In this document: positions 18,099-27,179 of the stretch, piece after piece
Position numbering within the stretch: position 1 is the first letter of the stretch
Layout: each line of letters begins with the position of its first letter
NCBI RefSeq assembly: GCF_003718715.1
Contig: NZ_CP033465.1
Span: forward strand, 434,001-498,000
Reading direction: 5' to 3'
DNA from: Clostridium sp. JN-1
GTDB taxonomy: Bacteria; Bacillota; Clostridia; Clostridiales; Clostridiaceae
DNA: 64,000 nt
The notes under the pieces: generated by a model
Database searches by the model: none
What the model was told of the DNA's origin: nothing
The model's input: only the letters and a program-made list of their open reading frames with translations
Position numbers and translations under genes: made by a program

Positions 18099-18554
18099 TG
18101 GTTTTGTTGGAAATCAAAAAAAGAAGTCCTTTCCATAGGAATGGATGCAGTAGTGAGAGTAAAAGATGCGTTAGCCTTATTTAAATGCCGTGGGGCAGAT
18201 AAATATTGGACTGTAAGGAAAAACATAAATGCTTATAGAAATATTAAAGCTTGGGATGATGATAATTTTCAAATGTCTAATTCAGATATAAAAGTAAGAT
18301 TCATAAAATTTATAGAAGAAATCCATACTGGGGATAAAATAGAGATTAAAGAAGGATGGATCATAACAACAGATAAATTTATATTAGTAGAAACTCTATG
18401 GAAAGTAATGCATAAAAGGTGGGATATTGAAAATAATGTCTTTCATAAACTGAAGACTAAGCGGCATTTAGACCATTGGGGAACGTACCTAAATTTGTGT
18501 AAATCAAATCTAGGTACGTTCCTGATAAGTTTAAAATTCCAGATAAAAAGTTAA
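18099..18554 (+). pseudogene. Transposase remnant, C-terminal part
   Basis: The frame opens after a TAA at 18096. It reads KEVLSIGMDAVVRVKDALAL and later ETLWKVMHKRWDIENNVFHKLKT, the end of a DDE (IS4-like) transposase with the catalytic-glutamate region RWxIENxFxxLK. The N-terminal domain is missing. The last 25 residues come from an 11-bp inverted repeat (GAACGTACCTA at 18480 and its complement) and look unrelated. It and the fragment at 14825 flank the permease-regulator pair. Confidence 0.65.
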
Positions 18555-18687
18555 GGGGATAAATACGCCCTTTCGGGCTGCGGGCAAAGCCCTTTGAAAA
18601 TAGAATTTTTAATCACATTTATAATGGAAAAAATTTAAAAAATAAATTGCCCAATAGAACTTGACACAAACAAATACTAACTTATTA

Positions 18688-18716
18688 TTGACTTATATGA
18701 CATACTATAGTATACT
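18688..18716 (+). promoter_or_regulatory. Promoter of tRNA-Glu
   Basis: TTGACT (18688-18693), a 17-base spacer and TATACT (18711-18716), 22 bases before the tRNA. Confidence 0.8.
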
Positions 18717-18737
18717 AATTAAGCAAGTTAATTTTAT

Positions 18738-18812
18738 GGCCTCTTGGTCAAGCGGTTAAGACGCCACCCTCTCAAGGTGGAATCAGGGGTTCGATTCCCC
18801 TAGTGGCTACCA
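18738..18812 (+). tRNA. tRNA-Glu (CTC)
   Basis: A 75-base cloverleaf ending in encoded CCA. The anticodon arm is CCACC-CTCTCAA-GGTGG, giving anticodon CTC. The T arm is AGGGG-TTCGATT-CCCCT. The acceptor pairs GGCCTCT with AGTGGCT with wobble and one mismatch. Confidence 0.93.
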
Positions 18813-18813
18813 T

Positions 18814-18850
18814 AAAAAATGCTTTAAGCATTGTGCTTAAAGCATTTTTT
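18814..18850 (+). terminator. Terminator of tRNA-Glu
   Basis: A 16-bp stem (AAAAAATGCTTTAAGC with its complement), loop ATTGT, T-rich tail. Confidence 0.92.
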
Positions 18851-18915
18851 CTTTTTTGAAACTTGTATATTTATTAAATTTATTGTCTGTTGAAGTTTGT
18901 TACTATATTTAAAGA

Positions 18916-19425
18916 TTAATATGGTAGAGTGACAGGCGATTTAAATGTTACAGATGAAACTTGACATAAGCCTACAGCTGCTCCAGTCTTTTTATCAGGA
19001 AGACGAATTAATGCCAGTGCACCTCCAGTTGCTACAATTGTATTATTAGTACCTTGTATTATATTATTTGTATCAATACTAAATACGGTATTATCTGAAG
19101 TACCTACTTTGCTTTGGAAGAGTTTTCTTAATTGCTCCTGACAGCAATCACATTCAGGATTAATACTCTTATCTAATAAAGCTTTCAAAGCATCAGGAAC
19201 AAAGTCAGAAGAAGTATCGATTAATGCTTCGCTTTGTATATTTTCTATTTCACATAAAGATATAATTGTATCTTTGTTATTACCTTCGGATTTACCGCTA
19301 ACCTCAACTAAAAATGCTGTAGATGCATCATTTGCATTAGGGAAAAACCTTACTATAGTTCCATTGTTTATAGCTGGTTGAGGTGCTGTTGTTTCAATTC
19401 TTATATCAGCTGCATTAACACTCAT
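18916..19425 (-). CDS. Hypothetical protein, spore-surface-like, coupled to collagen-like gene
   Basis: A 169-residue hydrophilic protein with no signal peptide. It has beta-rich N- and C-terminal parts and a Cys-rich patch ECDCCQEQ at about residues 93-100. Its ATG begins on the base after the TAA of the collagen-like gene, so the two are translationally coupled. The pairing with a G-x-y protein suggests an exosporium or coat protein (inference). I do not recognise the family. Confidence 0.6.
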   Translation of the reverse strand: MSVNAADIRIETTAPQPAINNGTIVRFFPNANDASTAFLVEVSGKSEGNNKDTIISLCEIENIQSEALIDTSSDFVPDALKALLDKSINPECDCCQEQLRKLFQSKVGTSDNTVFSIDTNNIIQGTNNTIVATGGALALIRLPDKKTGAAVGLCQVSSVTFKSPVTLPY

Positions 19426-19641
19426 TTATTCCTGGAGGCCCCCTTGAGGTCCTTGAGATCCCTGAGGTCCTTGAGGTCCTGGTATAAATTTAGGGCAGCA
19501 TTTATGCCTAAATACATGTTCATCTTTACAATATTCTTCTTGATTGCAGTCATTACAATTATTATCACTGGCTTCCCAATGGTAATACTTTTGATTATCT
19601 GCGGAGTATTCTATACTATGTCCATCATGTTTATTATTCAA
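19426..19641 (-). CDS. Short collagen-like protein
   Basis: A 71-residue product from TTG at 19641 (AGAGG upstream). The first 50 residues are charged and Cys/His-rich (CNDCNQEEYC, RHKCCPKF). The end is a collagen-type tract GPQGPQGSQGPQGGLQE of about five triplets. Collagen-like proteins in spore formers are usually exosporium filaments with many more triplets, so this is either a very short member or the N-terminal piece of a split gene continued at 19425. The last triplets lie in a G5 run. Confidence 0.6.
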   Translation of the reverse strand: MNNKHDGHSIEYSADNQKYYHWEASDNNCNDCNQEEYCKDEHVFRHKCCPKFIPGPQGPQGSQGPQGGLQE

Positions 19642-19816
19642 AAGTTATAACCTCTAAAATCAAATCTTAATCTTCTATATTGCAATATGTAAAAAAGTTG
19701 ATATTGCTACATTAATATACATGCATGAACTTTTATATAGTGTTAAAAGATTCTTTTAATTTTAAAGTATAAAAAATTTATGATTTAAAATCCTATATAT
19801 TTAGGAGGTGATAATT

Positions 19817-19993
19817 TTGAATAAACAAAGAGTAAAAGAAGTATTAGAATCCAAAGGGATTATAGAAGTGAAGTATGGAAATGATCCAGTATGGCTTGAA
19901 GGTATAAGTACAGATCAGGATAATAAAATACAAATAAGAGATATAAATACAAATCAGCGATTTAATGTTGATATTTCAGAACTAAAGGAATAA
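19817..19993 (+). CDS. sspH: Small acid-soluble spore protein, H-type
   Basis: A 58-residue protein MNKQRVKEVLESKGIIEV..., typical in length and start of SspH. These minor SASPs are made in the forespore under sigma-G. Translation starts at TTG 19817, 6 bases after AGGAGGTG; homologues begin with the same MNKQR. Monocistronic, with its own terminator. Confidence 0.9.
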   Translation: MNKQRVKEVLESKGIIEVKYGNDPVWLEGISTDQDNKIQIRDINTNQRFNVDISELKE

Positions 19994-20016
19994 TTTTAAA
20001 TGTAAGTAGTTAGAAG

Positions 20017-20049
20017 ACAGCTAATTTTAAGTGAGTTAGCTGTTTTTTT
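20017..20049 (+). terminator. Terminator after sspH
   Basis: ACAGCTAA/TTAGCTGT stem followed by T7. Confidence 0.88.
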
Positions 20050-20171
20050 GTTGTATATAAATTTTAAAAGCAACATAAAAGTAAGTCATAAAATATTAAT
20101 AAGAAAATATATATATATATATAGTTGCAGTGTAAAAATGTATGTATAAAAAATGGGGAGACGATTTAAAT

Positions 20172-20963
20172 ATGGGATGTTATAATTCACAATACGAAGA
20201 CTACTACAATTCATTTAGAAGAAGAAACAATATAAGACGTCCTGTTAAATACAATGGTTTAGATAATAATTTAAGAAAGAAAAATTCAAATAGTAATTAT
20301 TTTACAAGGAGAATTATAATAGATTTAGTAGGTGTGCTAGTGCTTTTTGGAATAGTTATAGGCTGTAAACTTGTAGTTAACTCAAAAACACAAGCTGTTT
20401 ATAATTATTCTAAGCAGTTGATAAATCAAAATTATGATTATAAAGCTTTAATAAGTCAAATTAAGAATATAAATTTTAATGATGTTAGTGAAGGATTTAT
20501 GAATTTTATAGAAAATGTTAAGTCTAAGGTTACAGGAATAAATACTATAGATAATAAAATAAAAAAAAATTTTGCCTTACCTATAAGTGGTATCGAAACA
20601 TCTGCATTTGGATATAGAAAAGATCCAGTTACAAATAAAATAAGTTTTCATGAAGGTGTAGATATTGAAGTTAATGAAAATGCCAATGTGAAGGCAGCTT
20701 ACTATGGTAAGATAAAAGATTGTGGAAATGATAGTGCGGGATTTGGAAATTATATATTAATTGATCATGGAGATGGCATAGAAACTAAATACGGACATTT
20801 AAAAAAAATACTTGTTAAAAAAGATGATGCGGTTAAAAAAGGACAGATTATAGCTAAAAGTGGTAACACGGGCAAATCTACCGGACCGCATCTTCATTTT
20901 GAGCTTTTATACATGGGGGAAAATAAAAATCCAGATAAGTATTTTAATATAGTCAAAAAGTAA
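20172..20963 (+). CDS. spoIVFA: M23-domain membrane protein, SpoIVFA-like
   Basis: A basic N-terminus is followed by one membrane span (IIIDLVGVLVLFGIVIGCKLVV, near residues 45-66), a ~70-residue linker, and a C-terminal LytM/M23 domain with FGYRKDPVT, HEGVDIEV and GPHLHFEL. The HxH and H...D metal ligands look intact. It precedes spoIVFB by 20 bases, the position of SpoIVFA, which anchors and inhibits the SpoIVFB protease in the outer forespore membrane. Start taken at 20172, where GGGGAG is at workable distance; 20142 lacks a ribosome site. Confidence 0.75.
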   Translation: MGCYNSQYEDYYNSFRRRNNIRRPVKYNGLDNNLRKKNSNSNYFTRRIIIDLVGVLVLFGIVIGCKLVVNSKTQAVYNYSKQLINQNYDYKALISQIKNINFNDVSEGFMNFIENVKSKVTGINTIDNKIKKNFALPISGIETSAFGYRKDPVTNKISFHEGVDIEVNENANVKAAYYGKIKDCGNDSAGFGNYILIDHGDGIETKYGHLKKILVKKDDAVKKGQIIAKSGNTGKSTGPHLHFELLYMGENKNPDKYFNIVKK

Positions 20964-20983
20964 TGAATAGGGGTTAGACTGCA

Positions 20984-21838
20984 GTGATTAAAGTTAATAG
21001 ATATTTTATTCCGTACATTATTTTTTTGTTTATTATAGGTTATAAAGGCCAGATAATGTATACTATGTTTATCGTAATATCCCATGAATTTGTTCACTAT
21101 ATTTTTGCCAGACTTTATGGCTTTTATGGAATGGGAATAGAACTTATGGTTGTTGGTGCAGCACTAAATTTTAAGGAACTTGATGATGCTGAACCAAAGC
21201 AAGATTTAATAATATCTTTATCAGGGCCTGTATTTAATATAATAATGGCTGTAATTTTTTATGTATTGAGTAAAAAGTATTACTTTAATGAATTCAATAT
21301 ACTTTTTTTAGGTAATTTAGCAATAGGTATTTTTAATTTGATACCAGGATTTCCATTAGACGGAGGAAGAATTTTAAGGGATTTACTCTGTTATAAATAT
21401 AGTTATAGAAAATCCAATAAAATAATGATAGATATAAGTATTATAATTGGAATTTTACTTATGTTTTTTTATATACTTTTATTCCTTAAAGGCTTTAATA
21501 ATTTTAGCCTTGGAATAATAGGACTCTTTATAATGATATCATCTTTAAAAGAAAATGAAAGGATACCTTATATAATTATGGGGGATATAATTAAAAAGAA
21601 ATATAAATTTATAAAAAAAGGATATATTGAAAATAAGGTTATTTCAGTATATTATAAAAAAGATATTTTAAGTTTAATGAGTATTTTTGATAAAAATAAA
21701 TATAATGTTTTCGTAATACTCGATGATAAAATGAAAGTTATTGATATAATATATGAAAATGACATAATAGAAGGTTTAAAAATTTATGGTAATATTACAG
21801 TAGAAGAGTTTTTAAATAAGCTAGATAAGAATATATAA
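20984..21838 (+). CDS. spoIVFB: Sporulation site-2 protease SpoIVFB
   Basis: A 284-residue multi-span membrane metalloprotease. The zinc motif HEFVH is near residue 37, and the second site NLIPGFPLDGGRILRD is near residue 112. The C-terminal ~80 residues look like a CBS-type regulatory domain. SpoIVFB cleaves pro-sigma-K in the mother cell. It starts with GTG at 20984 after AGGGG. Confidence 0.9.
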   Translation: MIKVNRYFIPYIIFLFIIGYKGQIMYTMFIVISHEFVHYIFARLYGFYGMGIELMVVGAALNFKELDDAEPKQDLIISLSGPVFNIIMAVIFYVLSKKYYFNEFNILFLGNLAIGIFNLIPGFPLDGGRILRDLLCYKYSYRKSNKIMIDISIIIGILLMFFYILLFLKGFNNFSLGIIGLFIMISSLKENERIPYIIMGDIIKKKYKFIKKGYIENKVISVYYKKDILSLMSIFDKNKYNVFVILDDKMKVIDIIYENDIIEGLKIYGNITVEEFLNKLDKNI

Positions 21839-21906
21839 TTTGTGTAAAATTATATACTGTTGTGATAAAATATAAAAATATGAAAAATATTTACGGAGGA
21901 TAATAA

Positions 21907-23766
21907 ATGAATAGGATTTCAGATGATATATTGTTTAAAGTTGAAAAACCAGCACGTTATATAGGAGGAGAATTTAACTCCTATGATAAGGATAAGGAAA
22001 AGGTAGATATTAGATTTGCATTTTGTTTTCCAGATGTCTACGAAGTTGGAATGTCACATTTAGGAATGAAAATACTTTACTATGTATTAAATGAAAGGCA
22101 AGATACATTTTGTGAAAGAGTTTTTGCACCGTGGCCTGATATGGAAAAACTTATGAGAGAAAATGATATACCGCTTTATGCACTTGAGAGCAAGGACCCA
22201 TTAAATGAGTTTGATTTTATTGGCTTCACATTACAATATGAAATGAGTTATTCAAATATTTTGAATATGCTTGACTTGTCAGGGATACCTGTTAGGGCAT
22301 CTAAGAGATCAGAAGATGATCCTATAATAATGTGCGGCGGACCATGTGCATATAATCCTGAACCACTTTATGATATAGCAGATTTCTTTGCAATGGGTGA
22401 AGGCGAAGAACAAATGGATGAAATAATGGATCTTTATAAAAAGTATAAAAATAAGAAAAGTAAGAAAGAATTTTTAAGGGCGGTATCACATATAGAAGGA
22501 ATTTATGTGCCTTCATTGTATTCAGTTGATTATAATGAAGACGGTACAATAAAGGAATTTAAGCCTTTATATGATGATGTACCAAAGAAAGTAAAAAAGA
22601 GGATAATAAAAAATTTCACTGATGTACCATATCCTGATAAAATTGTAGTGCCTTATACTGATATAGTGCATGATAGAATAGTTCTTGAAACATTTAGAGG
22701 ATGCACTAGAGGATGTAGATTTTGTCAAGCTGGAATGATATATAGACCAGTTAGAGAAAAGAAGACAGATAAGCTATTAGGGCTAGCAGAAAAATTAATA
22801 CATAGTACAGGATACTCAGAAATATCATTAACTTCTCTAAGTATATGTGATTATTCAGATATACAAAATCTAATACATAAGTTAGTTGAAAAGCATGAAA
22901 AAGATAAAGTAGGAGTGTCACTTCCATCGCTTAGAATCGATTCATTTTTTGTTGATCTTATAAATGAAATACAAAAGATAAGAAAAACTGGTTTGACTTT
23001 TGCTCCTGAAGCAGGTACTCAGAGAATGCGTGATGTTATAAATAAAGGTGTAACAGAAAAAGATTTGATAGATTCTGTTAAAAGTGCATTTGAATCAGGA
23101 TGGTCAACTATAAAACTTTATTTTATGATAGGACTTCCATATGAAACTATGGAAGATGTTCGTGGAATAGCAGATCTTGCATATAAAGTAGTTAATGAAT
23201 ACTATTCAGTGCCAAAGCAGGTGAGAAAAAAAGGACTTAAGGTTACAGTAAGTACATCAATTTTTGTACCTAAACCATTTACTCCTTTTCAATGGTCACC
23301 TCAAGTTAGAATGGACGATGTTAGGGAAAAGATAAATACATTGAGGAGTTTGATAAAAAATAGGAACGTAGTTTACAACTGGCATGAAACACCTGTTAGC
23401 TATCTTGAAGCTATATTTGCAAGAGGCGATAGAAAATTATGTGATGTTCTTGTGAAAGCTTTTGAAAAAGGTGCTAAATTCGATGGATGGTCTGAATACT
23501 TTAACTTTGATGCATGGATAGAAGCATTTAAAGAGTGCAATGTTGATGGTGATTTTTATGCATACAGGCAGAGAAGTTATGATGAAATATTTCCATGGGA
23601 TTTTGTTGATGTAGGTGTAGACAAAGTATTCTTAATACGTGAAAATGAAAAGGCTAAAAAGGCTGAAGTAACTCCGGATTGCAGACAAGGTTGTAAGGGC
23701 TGCGGAGTAAATACTAATTTAGATGGGAAGTGTTTTGAAGGTGCGTTATTTAGTGAAGTTCAGTAA
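21907..23766 (+). CDS. Radical SAM protein, TIGR03960 family
   Basis: 619 residues. The N-terminal B12-binding-like region has FCFPDVYEVGMSHLG. The radical-SAM cluster motif is CTRGCRFC near residue 264, followed by TFAPEAGTQRMRDVINK. The C-terminus is cysteine-rich (CRQGCKGCG). It is always paired with the next gene in clostridia, upstream of rng and rplU. Its reaction is unknown; an RNA or ribosomal modification is a guess from location. A strong GGAGG site precedes the start. Confidence 0.9.
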   Translation: MNRISDDILFKVEKPARYIGGEFNSYDKDKEKVDIRFAFCFPDVYEVGMSHLGMKILYYVLNERQDTFCERVFAPWPDMEKLMRENDIPLYALESKDPLNEFDFIGFTLQYEMSYSNILNMLDLSGIPVRASKRSEDDPIIMCGGPCAYNPEPLYDIADFFAMGEGEEQMDEIMDLYKKYKNKKSKKEFLRAVSHIEGIYVPSLYSVDYNEDGTIKEFKPLYDDVPKKVKKRIIKNFTDVPYPDKIVVPYTDIVHDRIVLETFRGCTRGCRFCQAGMIYRPVREKKTDKLLGLAEKLIHSTGYSEISLTSLSICDYSDIQNLIHKLVEKHEKDKVGVSLPSLRIDSFFVDLINEIQKIRKTGLTFAPEAGTQRMRDVINKGVTEKDLIDSVKSAFESGWSTIKLYFMIGLPYETMEDVRGIADLAYKVVNEYYSVPKQVRKKGLKVTVSTSIFVPKPFTPFQWSPQVRMDDVREKINTLRSLIKNRNVVYNWHETPVSYLEAIFARGDRKLCDVLVKAFEKGAKFDGWSEYFNFDAWIEAFKECNVDGDFYAYRQRSYDEIFPWDFVDVGVDKVFLIRENEKAKKAEVTPDCRQGCKGCGVNTNLDGKCFEGALFSEVQ

Positions 23767-24451
23767 AGAAGACATTATAAAATTTGTAGGCCATCTTGAT
23801 CTTATGAGGACTATACAGAGACTCCTTAGAAGGTCTGGACTTCCTCTGGAGTTTTCTAAAGGTTTTAATCCACATGTAAATATGTCATTGGCACAGCCTT
23901 TGGCTGTTGGAGTTTATTCTTCAGGAGATTATATGGATTTAGAACTTAGCGAAGATGTAGATATTGAAGTTGTAATGGAAAAGTTAAATAAGGCAACCCC
24001 ACCCGGTATAAAGATTTTTAAAGCAGTAAAGGTAAAAGAAATTCAAAATAAAAAGGTATTTAAGTCTATGGCAGCAGTAGATGCAGCTAAATACTCAATA
24101 AATATAAAATACAATGATACAACTTCACTTGAAAGTGAAATTAAAACTTTACTAAAAAAAGAAAATTGGGAGACTATAAAAAAGAGCAAAACTAAAGAAA
24201 GCAGTGTAAACATAAAGCTGCTAATTAAGAAATTTGAATATGCTATAAGAGATAATGTTTTAACAATAAATACTTTGGCTGCTTGTGGAAGTAGGCAAAA
24301 CTTGTCACCTGAACTTATGGCAAAGTTTATACAAAATAATACTCAAGGTGCTAATTTAGATGCATTTGTTGACATAAAGAGAGAAGAGATGTATGCAAGC
24401 TCAAAAAAGGGCTTAATTCCACTTTATGAAGCTGCAGAAGAATACAATTAG
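23741..24451 (+). CDS. DUF2344/TIGR03936 family protein
   Basis: A 236-residue protein beginning MRYLVKFSKEDIIKFVGHLDLMRTIQR, followed by RSGLPLEFSKGFNPHVNMSLAQPL. It overlaps the end of the radical SAM gene by 26 bases, implying coupled translation. Start is the GTG at 23741, where homologues begin. In some bacteria this domain is fused to the radical SAM partner, so the two probably work together. Function unknown. Confidence 0.85.
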   Translation: MRYLVKFSKEDIIKFVGHLDLMRTIQRLLRRSGLPLEFSKGFNPHVNMSLAQPLAVGVYSSGDYMDLELSEDVDIEVVMEKLNKATPPGIKIFKAVKVKEIQNKKVFKSMAAVDAAKYSINIKYNDTTSLESEIKTLLKKENWETIKKSKTKESSVNIKLLIKKFEYAIRDNVLTINTLAACGSRQNLSPELMAKFIQNNTQGANLDAFVDIKREEMYASSKKGLIPLYEAAEEYN

Positions 24452-24529
24452 TAATATAAAAATAATACTTTGTATTATTTTATGCTGCGAATTGCAGCAT
24501 AGATGATCATATATAAGTAGGTGATTTAC

Positions 24530-25990
24530 TTGAAGGAAATGTTTATAGAAAGACAAGAATATCTTTTAAGAATAGCTATAAAAAATAATAATAAATTAGA
24601 AGAATGCCTTATGGAACAAGATACTGTAAATCCTTGTTCAGGAGAAATATATAGTGGTATTGTAAAAGATATTATCCCTGCTATTAGAAGTGCTTTTATA
24701 GATATAGGCTATGAGAAAAATGCTTATATGTATCTTGATGATAAATTTAACAATAGTGATTTAAAAAAAGGTGAAAAAGTAATTGTTCAGGTTGTTAGAG
24801 AAGGAACTTACAATAAAGGACCAAAGGTAATAAATGGTATAAATTTATCGGGTATATATTCGGCTGTAATTACATCAAACAATAAAATAAATTTTTCTCA
24901 AAAGATAACTGACGAGGAAAAGAAAAAATTTATATCCTCCAATATTAAAAAGCCAGATGGAATTGGAGTAATTGTGAGAACTGCAGCAAAAGATGTAAAA
25001 GTAGAAGTTATAAATGATGAATTAGAAAAGTTATACAAAGTATATAATGACATAGTTAATAAATACAAATCTACTAACAAAGCAGGATTGATATTTGATA
25101 ATGGCGGTGTTATAGGAAAGATCCTTAAAGACAGAATAAATTATGATAATTATAAGATATATGTAAATTCGGAAAGGGATTATGTTTTTATAAGAAATTT
25201 TTTAGAAAATATATTAGATAATAAAATTGATTTAGAACTTTTTAATGGTACAAGTAATTTATTTGAGTACTATGGTATAGAAAAAGAGCTTTTAAGTCTT
25301 TTAAATAATAGAATTTACTTAAAGTGCGGTGGATACATAGTTATAGATAAGACTGAAGCCATGTATGTCATAGATGTTAATTCAGGAAAAAATGTAACAA
25401 ACTGTACTATGGAAAAGACAGCGTATATTACAAATTATGAGGCGGCAGAAGAAGCAGCGAGACAAGTGAGACTTAGAAATTTAAGCGGCATAATAATAAT
25501 AGATTTTATAGATATGAAGAATGAAGATAATAAATGTAAAGTCATAAGTAAACTTCAACAAGGTTTTTTAGATGATAAAAATAAAACTGTCATTTATCCT
25601 TTTACACAATTGAATTTGATTCAAATAGCAAGAAAGAGATTGAATAAATCAATATATGAATATATGCAGGAAAATTGTAATATATGCAGAGGAAAAGGTA
25701 AAATGTTAAAGCTTGAATATCTTTGTATGCTTATAAAAAATAAAATAATCAAGGTAAGGTCTAACAGCAATATAAAAGATATACATATAGTAATTAACCA
25801 AATATATAAGAAGAATGTAGAAGATGATATTTTAAAGTTTATAAGTGATATTGATGCTTTGAATTTAAACATATATTTAACTTATGATTTAAAAGATTAT
25901 TTTAAAGTAGAACCATTGATTTTTTTAAGTCAAATAAATGCACTAAAAAAGTTTAATATATACAATAGTAGTTCTGTAAAGCTAAAATAG
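24530..25990 (+). CDS. rng: Ribonuclease E/G family protein
   Basis: 487 residues from TTG 24530 after TAGGTG. An S1-like N-terminal region (GEIYSGIVKDIIPAIRSAFIDIGYEKNAYMYLDD) precedes the catalytic domain, with VIDKTEAMYVIDVNSG and IIIDFIDM supplying the two metal-binding aspartates. The zinc-link CNICRGKGK is present near the end. It is an endoribonuclease for rRNA and mRNA processing. It precedes the L21 leader and rplU, the usual arrangement. Confidence 0.92.
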   Translation: MKEMFIERQEYLLRIAIKNNNKLEECLMEQDTVNPCSGEIYSGIVKDIIPAIRSAFIDIGYEKNAYMYLDDKFNNSDLKKGEKVIVQVVREGTYNKGPKVINGINLSGIYSAVITSNNKINFSQKITDEEKKKFISSNIKKPDGIGVIVRTAAKDVKVEVINDELEKLYKVYNDIVNKYKSTNKAGLIFDNGGVIGKILKDRINYDNYKIYVNSERDYVFIRNFLENILDNKIDLELFNGTSNLFEYYGIEKELLSLLNNRIYLKCGGYIVIDKTEAMYVIDVNSGKNVTNCTMEKTAYITNYEAAEEAARQVRLRNLSGIIIIDFIDMKNEDNKCKVISKLQQGFLDDKNKTVIYPFTQLNLIQIARKRLNKSIYEYMQENCNICRGKGKMLKLEYLCMLIKNKIIKVRSNSNIKDIHIVINQIYKKNVEDDILKFISDIDALNLNIYLTYDLKDYFKVEPLIFLSQINALKKFNIYNSSSVKLK

Positions 25991-26049
25991 TGTATATATT
26001 GTTGAATATAGTACAAAAAGTGCTTTACAAATAACTTGGCATATGTTAC

Positions 26050-26128
26050 AATGGCTGTTGTAGACCGCGCAGATTAGGTTCCTAAACATAGAATATATGT
26101 ACCTTAATGGCGAGACTGGATAGAGGAG
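26050..26128 (+). promoter_or_regulatory. Ribosomal protein L21 leader
   Basis: The leader before rplU contains GTAGACCGCGCAGATTAGGT and later TACCTTAATGGCGAGACTGG, whose arms pair (AGGT.. with ..ACCT; CGC with GCG). It matches the general form of the autoregulatory L21 leader of Firmicutes. A promoter (TTTACA, then TACAAT near 26045) lies just upstream. Confidence 0.75.
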
Positions 26129-26138
26129 GTGTTTTAAT

Positions 26139-26453
26139 ATGTATGCAGTTGTAGTTACTGGAGGAAAACAGTATAAAGTTTCAGAAGGAGACGTTATATA
26201 CGTTGAAAAACTAGAAGCAGAAGTAGATAGTACAGTTGAAATGGATAACGTTCTTGCAGTTTCAAAAGACAATGGTGATTTCGTAGTAGGAAAACCTGAA
26301 GTTGAAGGAGCAAAAGTTACTGCTAAAGTAGTTGCTCAAGGAAAAAGCAAAAAAGTTATTGTATTCAAGTATAAGAGAAAAAAGGACTACAGAAAGAAAC
26401 AAGGACACAGACAACCATATACTAAATTACAAATAGAAAAGATAAATGCATAA
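26139..26453 (+). CDS. rplU: 50S ribosomal protein L21
   Basis: 104 residues, [25 protein letters not shown], ending in the basic [18 protein letters not shown]. Full length. It begins the rplU-prp-rpmA operon behind AGAGGAGG. Confidence 0.97.
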   Translation: MYAVVVTGGKQYKVSEGDVIYVEKLEAEVDSTVEMDNVLAVSKDNGDFVVGKPEVEGAKVTAKVVAQGKSKKVIVFKYKRKKDYRKKQGHRQPYTKLQIEKINA

Positions 26454-26455
26454 TT

Positions 26456-26782
26456 ATGGTTGATATAGAATTTGTAAAGAAATCTAGCAACTTTGTTTCG
26501 GCTAGATTAAAAGGTCATGCCGAATCAACTAATCAAGAATTTGATATGGTGTGCAGTGCCATTTCAGTTATATCTCAAACTATTTTGATTGGTATGTTAG
26601 AAGTTTTAAAAGTTGATGCTGAATATTCAATAGATGATGGCTTTTTAAGTTTTTCTATTGAAAAGTTGTCAGATGATGATATAAAAAAGTGTCAAGTACT
26701 TATAAAGACTATGTTGTTAGGTTTGAAAAATCTTGAAATAAGTTATGGAAAATATATAAAGATTAGTGTAAAGGAGGTGTAG
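26456..26782 (+). CDS. prp: Ribosomal-processing cysteine protease Prp
   Basis: A 108-residue YsxB/Prp protein. The catalytic His is in LKGHAES (near residue 20) and the catalytic Cys in DMVCSAIS (near residue 32). Prp removes the N-terminal extension of L27, encoded 3 bases downstream, which carries exactly such an extension. Confidence 0.93.
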   Translation: MVDIEFVKKSSNFVSARLKGHAESTNQEFDMVCSAISVISQTILIGMLEVLKVDAEYSIDDGFLSFSIEKLSDDDIKKCQVLIKTMLLGLKNLEISYGKYIKISVKEV

Positions 26783-26785
26783 TAT

Positions 26786-27097
26786 ATGTTACTAATAAAC
26801 CTTCAGTTATTTGCTCATAAAAAAGGGGTAGGTAGCTCAAGAAACGGAAGAGATAGTGAATCAAAGAGACTTGGAACTAAATGTGCAGACGGACAATTTG
26901 TTTTAGCTGGAAATATATTGGTTAGACAAAGGGGAACAAAGATCCATCCAGGAGATAATGTTGGAAAGGGTGGAGATGATACTTTATTTGCAAAAGTAGA
27001 TGGAGTAGTTAAATACGAAAGAGTAGGAAAAAGCAAAAAGAAAGCTAGCGTTTATCCTGTAGATGTTGAAAAAGTAGCAGCAGAAATAGCAGAATAG
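26786..27097 (+). CDS. rpmA: 50S ribosomal protein L27 with Prp-cleaved extension
   Basis: 103 residues. It starts [24 protein letters not shown]: the first nine residues are the extension with the Prp motif (NLQLF followed by AHKK), and mature L27 begins at Ala10. Cleavage is required for ribosome function in Firmicutes. Confidence 0.97.
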   Translation: MLLINLQLFAHKKGVGSSRNGRDSESKRLGTKCADGQFVLAGNILVRQRGTKIHPGDNVGKGGDDTLFAKVDGVVKYERVGKSKKKASVYPVDVEKVAAEIAE

Positions 27098-27108
27098 CTT
27101 ACAATAAG

Positions 27109-27134
27109 GCACCCTAAGTTAGGGTGCTTTTTTT
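27109..27134 (+). terminator. Terminator after rpmA
   Basis: GCACCCTA/TAGGGTGC stem, 3-base loop, T7. Confidence 0.9.
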
Positions 27135-27179
27135 GAAAGTTTAATGACTTAATTCTTAAATTATTGGTGGTGAAAGTAT

